The translations under genes were made by a program, and so were the position numbers. Below are positions 8,056-15,768 of a stretch of 64,000 bases of DNA, in pieces; position 1 is the stretch's first letter; each line of letters opens with the position of its first letter. Under the pieces are notes generated by a model. It searched no databases. It was given only the letters and a program-made list of their open reading frames with translations, and was not told the origin of the DNA. The stretch spans positions 2,170,001 to 2,234,000 of the forward strand of contig NC_013595.1 in the NCBI RefSeq assembly GCF_000024865.1, read 5' to 3'. The stretch is from Streptosporangium roseum DSM 43021 (GTDB taxonomy: Bacteria; Actinomycetota; Actinomycetes; Streptosporangiales; Streptosporangiaceae).

Positions 8056-9282
8056 ATGACACGAACGGATACATCACCATCCCCTTCCGCCGCTGACGCA
8101 CGGTTCCCGCTCGCGGGTCTGCTGGCTCTGGCTGCCACGGGGTTCATCACGCTCCTGACGGAGACGATGCCCGCTGGGATGCTGTCGCAGATGAGCCGCG
8201 ACCTGGGAGTGAGCGAGGCGGCTGCGGGGCAGAGCGTCACGGTCTTCGCGATCGGGGCGATTCTCGCGGCGGTCCCTCTCACGAGAGCCACGATCGGCTG
8301 GCGACGCAAGCACCTGCTGCTGTTCGCGATCTCCGGGTTCGCGGTCGCCAACACGGTCACGGCCTTTTCCGACAGTTTCGCGCTCACCCTGGCCGCGCGG
8401 TTCCTCGGCGGGATCGTCGGCGGCATGCTCTGGGCGCTCCTTGCCGGTTACGCCCGGAGGATGGTTCCCGCGCACCAGCGCGGCAAGGCCATGGCCATCG
8501 CGATGGCGGGCGGGACCGTTGCACTGTCCGTCGGGGTCCCCGCAGCCGCGTTCCTCGCCAAGGCCGTCGAATGGCGATTCGCGTTCGGGATCATCACGCT
8601 GGTCACTCTCGCACTGATCGTATGGGTGATCGCCTCCGTTCCGAACTTCCCCGGCCAATCCAAGGGCGCACGACTGCCGCTGGCCCACACGTTCCGTCTG
8701 CCCGGAGTCGCCCCGATCCTCGTCGTGACGTTGACGTTCGTGTTCGCACACAACATCCTCTTCACCTACATCGCCCCGTTCCTGGCCCCGCTCGGCATGG
8801 CGGGTCAGGTCGATTCGGTGCTGCTCACCTTCGGCCTGGTCTCGCTCGTGAGCATCTGGCTCACCGGCGTACTCATCGACCGGCACCTGCGCATGCTCAT
8901 GATCCTGGCCTGCGCGCTCCTGGCCACAGCCGCTCTCATCCTGAGCGTCTTCTCTGGCAACCCCGCCCTCGTGTACGCCAGTGCAGCCCTGTGGGGACTC
9001 GCGTTCGGCGGCGCCTCAACCCTGCTGCAAACCGCGATCGCTGACGCCGCAGGCGCAGCGGGCGACGTCGCACAAGCACTCCTCACCACATGCTGGAACA
9101 TCGCGATCGCCGCAGGCGGGATCATCGGCGGTATCACCCTCAACGTGCTGGGACCCCCCTCCTTGAGCTGGATCACACTCGCGCTCCTGCTCCCGGCGCT
9201 CGCTATCGTCATCGGCGCACGTCGACACGGATTCACCAGCCGCACATTCGAACGCGAGACCGCCTCCGAACCGGACGCGTGA
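8056..9282 (+). CDS. MFS efflux transporter (AraJ/Cmx-like, 12 TM)
   Basis: The protein of about 408 aa has twelve hydrophobic segments starting FPLAGLLALAATGFITLLTETMPAGMLSQM, the loop GWRRKHLL between helices 2 and 3 and the helix-4/5 region typical of the sugar-efflux/chloramphenicol-resistance DHA1 branch. It should export small drugs or sugars by proton antiport. The ATG at 8056 is preferred; an ATG at 8032 lies inside the operator dyad. The C-terminus ends with an Arg-rich cytoplasmic tail. The adjacent divergent MerR gene supports an inducible resistance pair carried in accessory DNA. Confidence 0.85.
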   Translation: MTRTDTSPSPSAADARFPLAGLLALAATGFITLLTETMPAGMLSQMSRDLGVSEAAAGQSVTVFAIGAILAAVPLTRATIGWRRKHLLLFAISGFAVANTVTAFSDSFALTLAARFLGGIVGGMLWALLAGYARRMVPAHQRGKAMAIAMAGGTVALSVGVPAAAFLAKAVEWRFAFGIITLVTLALIVWVIASVPNFPGQSKGARLPLAHTFRLPGVAPILVVTLTFVFAHNILFTYIAPFLAPLGMAGQVDSVLLTFGLVSLVSIWLTGVLIDRHLRMLMILACALLATAALILSVFSGNPALVYASAALWGLAFGGASTLLQTAIADAAGAAGDVAQALLTTCWNIAIAAGGIIGGITLNVLGPPSLSWITLALLLPALAIVIGARRHGFTSRTFERETASEPDA

Positions 9283-9643
9283 CACCAGACAGCCGAAAAC
9301 GGCGCGCTGGCGTGATCGGTGGCGTCGCCTCTTGCATCCGCCGCCTTGTGGGCCCGGTGCTCGGGTCGGTGTCACCAGGGGCAAAGTAGAGCGTCCGCGC
9401 TGTTCAGAGGGCCCGGACGGCGGATGGCCGCCGGAGTGGTTACGGCTGTGGACAACCGGGGCGGGGCAGTGGCCGAATCATGGCGTTCGGGCGTCCTGGG
9501 TCGCTGAACTGGGTGGATGTGATTCGGGAGACCAGACAGGGCTACCACTCTGTAGGTTCTGCGCCCCCGGATGGCTGGCCTCTGACCAGGTACAACACGA
9601 ACCCGTGTACCTGATGACACAAGCCTTACCGACACCCCGGTTA
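9283..9643. other. Gap with dispersed-repeat copy B and a Tn3-type terminal-repeat tip
   Basis: No gene is visible. Repeat copy B lies at 9351-9390. A small hairpin (CAGGTAC...GTACCTG) lies at 9587-9613. At 9622-9638 is AGCCTTACCGACACCCC, the exact reverse complement of the first 17 bases of the miniature element that starts at 9672, so another element end of the same family sits here in opposite orientation. Confidence 0.6.
9351..9390 (+). repeat. Dispersed repeat, copy B
   Basis: Same orientation as copy A: GGCCCGGTGCTCGGGTC then ACCAGGGGCAAAGTAGAG. It is somewhat diverged from copies A and E. It lies just downstream of the MFS gene. Confidence 0.7.
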
Positions 9644-9671
9644 CTCACAGCTACTTTGCGTCTGGTGACAC

Positions 9672-9921
9672 GGGGTGTCGGTAAGGCTCGATCCACCAGC
9701 CGTAAACAACCGTGTCTGCCCAGGTGAGCACCCTGCCTTCCCACTGGGCAGGCGGCCCACCCGAAGTGCCGACATCGCGTGGAGGCGGCACTTTCGAGCC
9801 GTCGGCTGCCTCGTACACGGAGTGGAACGCGGCGAACAGGGCCGAAGTGCCGTCACCATCCAGCAACTCGGCACTTCCGATCACAGGTGGCGGCTGGTGG
9901 TTCGAGCCTTACCGGCACCCC
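9672..9921. mobile_element. 250-bp Tn3-type miniature inverted-repeat element
   Basis: The left end GGGGTGTCGGTAAGGCTCGA (9672-) and the reverse complement of the right end GGGGTGCCGGTAAGGCTCGA (-9921) match at 29 of 31 positions. Both ends start with GGGG, as Tn3-family ends do. The element is flanked by the 5-bp direct duplication GACAC (9667-9671 and 9922-9926), the usual Tn3 duplication size. It carries no transposase; one open frame of about 77 codons spans the inside (9651-9884, minus) but has no recognisable function. It fits the description of Tn3-derived miniature elements mobilised in trans. Confidence 0.85.
9764..9876. repeat. Two AAGTGCCG/CGGCACTT dyads inside the miniature element
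   Basis: AAGTGCCG at 9764-9771 pairs with CGGCACTT at 9786-9793, and AAGTGCCG at 9845-9852 pairs with CGGCACTT at 9869-9876. Two similar dyads about 80 bp apart resemble the paired recombinase-binding subsites of a resolution (res) site. That function is inferred from layout only. Confidence 0.5.
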
Positions 9922-10006
9922 GACACGGACCCGAGTGGAGAGCCACCATGCGGCCGCCGAAGTGATGACCGGACATTTCAGCGCGGCCCTGGCTTCTTCT
10001 GAAGGA

Positions 10007-10360
10007 TCAGCAGAGCTTGCCGGTGTACCAGGCGTTCACGACCACGCCGGGGCTGCCGAGGTCTGTGTGGCCCGGTCCGACGCAGATGGTGTTATCGGGC
10101 CAGTAGTTACGCACCACTCGGATCTTGATCCGTGAACCGTCGGATGTGCAGTGGTTGTACCAGGCCGTGTATCTGTCCTCGTAGAAGCCACAGCGCACGG
10201 CGGTGAGCCGTCCACTGGTTTTCGCTGACGCGTCGGCGGCCGCGGCGGTCGCCGCCGATCCGTCGAGCGCGCTCGCCGCCGCACTCGACGGTACGCCGAC
10301 GATGCTGGTGGCTATACCGGCTGCGATCGCCACGCCGGTCAGGAATTGATGTCGTCTCAT
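10007..10360 (-). CDS. Small secreted protein, DUF6355-like
   Basis: A signal peptide (MRRHQFLTGVAIAAGIATSI, cleaved near SSAAAS) precedes a mature domain with three Cys (CGFYEDRYTAWYNHC, ...C at the end) and many Trp/Tyr. This matches the small exported proteins annotated DUF6355, some of which occur near natural-product genes; their molecular role is not known to me. The ATG at 10360 is chosen because GGGAG stands upstream and the signal peptide starts there; an upstream frame extension lacks these. No biosynthetic cluster is visible around it. Confidence 0.7.
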   Translation of the reverse strand: MRRHQFLTGVAIAAGIATSIVGVPSSAAASALDGSAATAAAADASAKTSGRLTAVRCGFYEDRYTAWYNHCTSDGSRIKIRVVRNYWPDNTICVGPGHTDLGSPGVVVNAWYTGKLC

Positions 10361-11018
10361 TGCTTTCTCCCTCGTTACGGAGGTTCTGCATGACATGGCC
10401 GGCCACGTTCCGTCCCTGGCGCCGCGCTGTCGCCGGTTCCAGATTCAGGTCCGATGTGACCCGCTCAAGGACAGCGAACACCAGTACAGAGGTTCGGACA
10501 ATCGATTCGAGTTGGCTCGAATCCAAACCCAACCCGACACCCCGTTTCAAGGCGGCCCGCTCCTGGCGGGCCGCTGGCGCTCGTGGGCCGGGCTGCGGCT
10601 CTTCGGCCGGTCCCGGCCCACGACGCCCAGGCCCTCCCGGGCGGTTGCCGAAAGAATCGAGCGTCCCGCCGACCACACAAGGAGCACCAGCCAATCTCAA
10701 GATCGTCTCTCTAGCGCCAAAATCCGGTCCGATCCTCCCCGGAGGCCAACATCCGCAGCGGCTCGTAGGCCCTTACCTGATCGGTGGCCAGGGAGCCACC
10801 ACCCGCAGCATGTCCGGACAGTGCATGAACCCTGACGCCGCACGCGGATCACGGTTCTCACCGGTCTTGACCGGCAGCTCACCGGAACCGGTCGCCGGGC
10901 CCCAGCAGGCTGGTGAGCTCGGCGATCGCCTCCGGCGAAGGATGGAAGTAGCGGCGCACATTCTCCGGGCACCACCGGAATACGGCAGAAACGGGCCGCG
11001 GGACAGCAGAGCCGCTGC
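10361..11018. other. Gap with scraps of coding-like sequence
   Basis: About 650 bp without a complete gene. A palindrome GATTCGAG-TTGG-CTCGAATC lies at 10504-10523. A short stretch on the minus strand that ends at 10879 (FRWCPENVRRYFHPSPEAI) reads like the C-terminus of a lost protein, but I cannot assign it. The rest shows nothing. Confidence 0.4.
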
Positions 11019-11152
11019 TCAGCGCTGGGCCAGCGCCTCGTAGGCAGTAGAGCGGCCGATCTTGAGGGTGCGGGCGGCCTCGGTGACCGAGACGCCGTCG
11101 TCGACCAGACGGCGCAGTGTGGCCAGTTCGGCGGGGGCGCCGCTCAGTGGCC
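11019..11152 (-). pseudogene. C-terminal scrap of a serine resolvase/invertase (HTH domain)
   Basis: About 43 codons read LATLRRLVDDGVSVTEAART then LKIGRSTAYEALAQR and stop at 11019. This is the Hin/resolvase-type C-terminal helix-turn-helix that binds res sites. The catalytic serine domain is absent. The 5' boundary merges with the 3' end of the APH gene. It fits with the Tn3 transposase remnant at 13616 as part of one dismantled transposon (inference). Confidence 0.6.
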
Positions 11153-12001
11153 GTCACCGGCGGCGTGCTCCCGGCGGTCGAGGTCGGCCTGCAGCTGGGC
11201 GAGCCACTCCCGGCCCCTTCTGCGCCCGTCGGGGAGTTGGTCGTCGCGGTCCCAACGCCAGGAGACCGCGAGGGCGAGGCTGAGGATCCGGCAGTCGGCG
11301 AGCAGCCCGGAGTCGGCGCCCGGGTAGTGCGCGGCGACGTCCTTCGGAGCATGCGCGAGGTCGAACTCGACGGGTCCGCGGCAGGCGGTCTCCAGATCGA
11401 TGAAGAGCGGTCCGTCCGCGGTGGCGAGCAGGTTGCCGGGGTGCGGTTCGCCGTGCAGGAGCTGTTGCCTCGTGCCGCGGTCCAGGATCGCGCGGCTGAT
11501 TCCATGAAGGGTGTCGGTCAGCAGGGCGCGTTCCGCGGCGCCGAGGTCCGGGCTGACGGCGGGGTCCTCGACCACCCGGAGGGCGTCGGCGACGCGGTCG
11601 GTGAAGTGCGGTGCGGCGAGGTTGATGCGGCGCAGGCCGGCGTGCAGCCGGGCCAGGGCGTCGGCGTAGGCGGCGGGTGGGTGGTTCTCGGGTACGGCGG
11701 TGGGCTCGTAGTAGGTCCAGAGGGTGACGGCGAAGCCATCGCGGACATGGACGCGGGGCTCGGCCCTCGGATCGAGACCCGCCACCGAGCTGCCGGTCCC
11801 GGCGAGGCGCCGGGCGATCTCGACCTCGAAGTCGAGGCGGTGCGCGAGGGGCGCGACCCGGGCGAGCATGCCGCTGGGCCGCAGCCGGACGGCGATCCGG
11901 TTCGAGTTGTGCAGCACAGCGGCGTCGTCGGCGCCCAGACCGTACTCGGCGGCCGTGTCGACGGCCGCGGCCACCGCCCGCAGGATCTCGGTGTCCTTCA
12001 C
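11144..12001 (-). CDS. Aminoglycoside phosphotransferase (APH) family protein
   Basis: The kinase-like fold is shown by the catalytic loop LLHGEPHPGNLL and the metal-binding DLE in FIDLETACRGPVEFDLAH, with an N-terminal lobe containing NSNRIAVRLRPSGMLARV. The length (285 aa) suits the APH/choline-kinase superfamily. Such proteins phosphorylate aminoglycosides, macrolides or small metabolites; the real substrate cannot be told. It lies between transposon fragments, so acquisition with them is plausible. The ATG start at 12001 is the natural N-terminus. Confidence 0.8.
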   Translation of the reverse strand: MKDTEILRAVAAAVDTAAEYGLGADDAAVLHNSNRIAVRLRPSGMLARVAPLAHRLDFEVEIARRLAGTGSSVAGLDPRAEPRVHVRDGFAVTLWTYYEPTAVPENHPPAAYADALARLHAGLRRINLAAPHFTDRVADALRVVEDPAVSPDLGAAERALLTDTLHGISRAILDRGTRQQLLHGEPHPGNLLATADGPLFIDLETACRGPVEFDLAHAPKDVAAHYPGADSGLLADCRILSLALAVSWRWDRDDQLPDGRRRGREWLAQLQADLDRREHAAGDGH

Positions 12002-12726
12002 GTGTTCAGTGCCTCTCCCTGCTGGAGTTGATGTGTGCGGCGCAGGCCCTTGGCCCGGCCGAGCGTCTGATGCGTCGTGACCAGGTCAGTGCGGCCGGAC
12101 ATAGCGGACCCCGAGGCCGTCGTCGTCCCGTGCCGTCAGGGGCCGGTCAAGGAGAGCGCTCATGTCCGGATCACCCCGAAGCAGCACCGTGCTGCAGCCG
12201 TCGCCGCTGAGCCGGCAGCCGGCCGCGGCGAGGGTGGACGTGAGCGCGTCGGCCTGCTCGGGAGGGCGCGCAGCAGCGGGAAGGGGTCGAAGCGGCGGGC
12301 GTCGTCGGTGGCGACGCGGTCGCGGGTTCGTCCGGTGGGCGGCCGGCGTTGCGTCAGCACCCGCGGGCGGTCGACTGCTCCTGGAGAAGTGCGAGGGTCC
12401 GCCGGTCACGTCTGTATGCAACACCACCCGGTCGGTTCCGCGCATTCGGTTTATTGCCGGTGTCGGCGGAGGGCCTGGGTGTCAATCCCCTGGGAACGTA
12501 GTGAGCCCCCCTCATCCCACGGCGTGCGTTCCGGAGAGTAAGGGGAACGGGGTGAACACCTCCGCCAGTTCCCGCACCGACACCGCCCGGGTGAACCTCG
12601 GGTACGCCGTCCGATCGATCGACGCCACCCGAACTCCCAGGAACCACCACTAATGCGACGTTCCTGAATGCGGCCGTACATCCCTGCCCGCCGACCTGGG
12701 GAGATGATGGTCTCAGGGGTATTGTC
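12002..12726. other. Gap with degraded sequence between APH and IS630
   Basis: No intact gene is recognisable. On the minus strand a stretch that stops at 12086 (TSTLAAAGCRLSGDGC, then ALLDRPLTARDDDGLGVRY) looks like a protein C-terminus without a clear start. On the plus strand 12552-12653 is a short GTG-initiated frame (RVNLGYAVRSIDATR) of unknown status. Base composition changes around 12450 (local AT-rich TTTATTG). Confidence 0.35.
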
Positions 12727-13617
12727 ATGCCGAAACTGCTGTACGCGCGTCCGCCGGCGGACGCCGAAGAAGAGCGGCAGATCCGCAAACTGGCCGGGGC
12801 CCGCCATGCCCCGGCCGACTGGATCACGCGGGCGCAGATGATCGCCTTCAGCTGGCAGGGGCAGCGCACCAGCGCCATCGCGGCCAGGCTGGGCTGTCAC
12901 ATGCCGACCGTGCGCGAGCGGATCGAGCGCTTCAACGCCGAAGGCCTGGCCGGGCTCGGCGATCGGCCCGGGGCGGGCCGTAAACCCCGGCTCACCGAGA
13001 TCGAACGCGGGTGTGTCATCGCCCTGGCGCGCTCGGCCCCGCCCGGACGACCGGTTCGCGAAGGGGCTGGCGACCTGGTCGCCGACGACGAGAGCGGTCC
13101 CGCGCAGTGGACTCTGGACAGCCTGACCGCCGCCGCCCGCGCGCAGGGCATCGTCATCGCCCGCAGCCAGGTCCGCCGGATCCTACTCACAGAGAAGGTC
13201 CGCTGGCGGCACACCCGCTCCTGGAGCGAATCGACCGATCCGCAGTTCACCCCAAAAGGGCCGAAATCATCGGCCTCTACACCCACCCGCCGCCCGGCAC
13301 CACGGTGATCTGCGCCGACGAGCTGGGACCGGTGACCCCGCGCACCTTCCCGCCCGCACCCGGCTGGTCGGTCGGCGGGCATCGGATCAAGGACCGGCTG
13401 GAGTATTCACGCGGCACCGACAAGACCTGGGTCTACGGCGCGCTGCGCATCCGCGACGGCACCGAGCTCACCTTCTGCGCGCCCTCGCGCAACAGCGACG
13501 GCTGGATCCAGCTGCTGATGCGGATCGCCACCGCCAACCGGCGTGGCCCGATCGTCGTCATCACTGACAATCTGTCCAGCCATTTCAGCTGACGGGTCCG
13601 CCAATGGCTGGCCCGTC
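12727..13617 (+). pseudogene. IS630-family transposase, two-frame and 3'-truncated
   Basis: The first frame (12727-) encodes the helix-turn-helix half (TSAIAARLGCHMPTVRERIE, then GDRPGAGRKPRLTE). The DDE half continues in the -1 frame with VICADELGPVTPRTFPPAPG and VITDNLSSH, giving the first two catalytic Asp residues. A slippery heptamer lies at the switch, so the frame change may be programmed. A TGA interrupts after NLSSHFS at 13590-13592, the homologous sequence continues in frame as RVRQWLARHPRI, and then meets the Tn3 transposase fragment at about 13617. The catalytic Glu and the 3' end are lost. Confidence 0.8.
13251..13257 (+). promoter_or_regulatory. Candidate -1 ribosomal slippery site CCCAAAA
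   Basis: In the first IS630 frame the codons read ACC-CCA-AAA-GGG, which places C-CCA-AAA as an X-XXY-YYZ heptamer. Slipping by -1 gives CCC-AAA-AGG-GCC-GAA, exactly the frame that encodes the DDE half. The match between heptamer and frame switch is direct; use in vivo is inferred. Confidence 0.6.
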
Positions 13618-15595
13618 ATCCGCGGATCAACAGCCGCCGGATCCGGCGCAGCACCGCCTCGCTGTCCTCCAGCCCGGCCGCGACCGCGCCGTCGGCCACC
13701 CGCTTGATGCCCACGTTGGTGCCCAGCCCGTACAGGCACAGCAGCAGCCGGCGTTGCAGCACGTCAGGATGGGTGATGGTGCGGGAGGCCACCGAGGTGA
13801 ACTCCTTGGTGAACCCGGTGACGTGGTCGACGTCCTTGAGCACGTCCAGCAGATCGATCACGCCCCAGCGCCGCGAGATCTCCTCCTTCAGCGCCACCAG
13901 GCCCGTCGGCTCGGGACGGCGGTTCAGGGGCGGGACCGAGATCCACGGCTCGCCTTTGCGTCGCGTCAGCTTCACTCCGCCGGTGGTGTCGGAGCCCATC
14001 GCGGTGTTGAGCCGGTCCAGGGCGGCCAGGTGCCGGCGTTGCAGGTCGGCGATGAACGCCGCCGGGTCACGGGGCTTGGACAACGCCTCGTAGTGCACGT
14101 CCCGGTTGTTCTCATAGTCGGCGGGCAGGTCGTCGTCGGGGTTGCGCCACGTCTTGGCACCTGTGATCCAGATCTCCCGGCGGCGGATCGCCTTGTGCAG
14201 GGCGACCAGCACGCACAGCTCGTACGGGATGCGCTCCACGCGGCCGGTGTCGGGGTCGACGACCGCGTCCTTCCAATCGTCGGGCACCACGTGCTCCAGC
14301 GGGACGGTCTCGCTGCGGTCGTAGTGCACCGCCTCGGAGTCGGCGTACCGGTCCAGCAGCGCCAGGGCGTCCATCACCGGCCGGAAGGCGGTGTTGGAGC
14401 AGCCGAACTCCAGCGCGCGCAGCAGCTTAGGTAGCCCGCGCCGGTAGTGGCGCGAGTAGGAGCCGCGCAGCTTGGTGCGCACCCGCGAGTTGAACACCTT
14501 CTCGTTCGCCTTGGCCTCGGCGACGATGTCTGCCAGCGTCCGCGCCCCCACCACCGGGTAGATCGCCTCGCGCACGACCTCCTCGGGCAGGTCCAGGGCG
14601 GCCTGGGCGAGCCGAACCAGAATGCCGTTCTTGCCGTGCACCCGCCGGAACTCGGCGCTGATCTCGCTTTCGACCTTGCGTTCGGCCCGCACGCTGATCT
14701 TGTGCACGAGCTGGATCAGTAGCTCCACCAGGCCGTCGGTCAGCTCGGTCTTGCGCACCCAGCACAGCGCCGCCAGCAAGGTCCACCGCACCGGCTCGGC
14801 CGCCGCGGCGAAGTCGGAGGGGTACATCCGCATCGCCCGCGCCCGCCAGGACTCCACGATCTTCTCCGACACCCCCTCGAACAGGCCCTCGCCCAGGCCG
14901 ATCGCGCGCACCCGTTCCAGCTTGACGATCTCGGCCAGCAGCGTGTCCAACTGGATCGGCCCCGGATCCTCCTTCAGCTCCTGCAAGAAGCTGCGTCCCG
15001 GCGCGGCCACCGGCACCTCGACAGGGTCGGCCTCGACCTCGGGAGCCGCGATCAAATCGTCCAGCCGCGCGCCGGCCGCCGATCCCAGCCGCTGAGCGGT
15101 GCGGGTGGTGAAGTCCCGCTCGAACATCGCCACGGCCGCGCCCAGCAGCCGGTCCACCTGGACCGGAGTCGGCGGCTCGATCTTCTCCGCCCGGAACCGC
15201 GTCAGCAGCGCCGCGCGCAGCCGATCCCGCGACAACTCCTCCGGACACAGCTCACCCGCCAGCCAGAAGATCTGCTTGTCCTCATCGGCCACTGTCGGCT
15301 GCCGGAACCCATGGTGCTTGCGGACCTGGCTGCGGTGGTACTCGATCGTCCTGCCGCTCCACTGGTAGTCGGCGAACAACAGCGCCGCCTCCACCCCCAC
15401 CTGCCCGGCCATGTACTCCACCGCGGCCTTGGGCACATCCTCGCGCCGAGGGAACCGCCCCTCCAGCTCGAAGAACTTCAACAGCAGCGCAAACCCCAGC
15501 CGCGTCGCCCCGGACTTGTTGCTCAGCAGCCCCAGTTCGTCCTCATCCAGCGTCCAGCACTCGATGAGCTCGTCCAGCTCCCACTCACGACGCAC
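13616..15595 (-). pseudogene. tnpA: Tn3-family transposase, C-terminally truncated (659 codons)
   Basis: The N-terminal domain (MRREWELDELIECWTLDEDE) is the DUF4158 type of Tn3 transposases, followed by the long alpha-helical middle and the start of the catalytic part (LCLYGLGTNVGIKRVADG, EAVLRRIRRL). Full-length enzymes have about 1000 residues; here the frame stops at 13616, where it collides with the IS630 remnant, so roughly the last third with most of the DDE site is missing. It could not catalyse transposition. It and the resolvase scrap at 11019 look like parts of one dismantled transposon. Confidence 0.85.
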
Positions 15596-15712
15596 GGCCC
15601 ACGCCCCAACTTCCCGATCCGCACCGATGATCCGGAAGCACCATGATTTGTGAGCACGCCATTACTGCCTGGTATCGCCTACTTGTGACCGGTACGTGCC
15701 GCACCGGAGACG

Positions 15713-15768
15713 TTACCCACAGCTACTTTGCGGCTGGTCGCACGGACCCGAGTTCCGGGCCTGGTAGC
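15713..15768 (-). repeat. Dispersed repeat, copy E, overlapping the 3' end of the SARP regulator
   Basis: Plus-strand order TTACCCACAGCTACTTTGCG, then GCTGGTCGCACGGACCCGAG, then TTCCGGGCCTGGTAG. It is the longest copy and, with A, the best preserved. The last 18 or so codons and the TAA of the upstream regulator gene lie inside it, and it forms the right boundary of the accessory block. Confidence 0.8.

Larger units (their letters stand above)
9644..9936 (-). repeat. Dispersed repeat, copy C, split by a mobile element
   Basis: The left part (9644-9671) reads CACAGCTACTTTGCGTCTGG then TGACAC, and the right part (9927-9936) reads GGACCCGAGT. Joining them across the 9672-9921 insertion and one target duplication restores the order seen in copy E at 15713-15768. 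Orientation is opposite to A and B. Confidence 0.75.

Noticed and set aside
9651..9884. Small coding gene inside the miniature element
   Set aside because: The 77-codon frame extends into the terminal repeat and the dispersed repeat, and has no ribosome binding site or recognisable domain; kept only as a note in the element entry.
10500..10530. tRNA T-arm-like GGCTCGAATCC
   Set aside because: It is part of a simple palindrome; no acceptor stem, anticodon arm or D-arm can be drawn around it.
13251..13257. Simple frameshift mutation as the only explanation of the IS630 frame change
   Set aside because: The exact X-XXY-YYZ heptamer at the switch makes programmed frameshifting at least as likely; later lesions are separate.
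5825..15768. Repeats A and E as terminal repeats of one composite transposon
   Set aside because: They lie in inverted orientation, but no target duplication flanks them and copies B and C of the same repeat lie inside, so a single unit cannot be defined.
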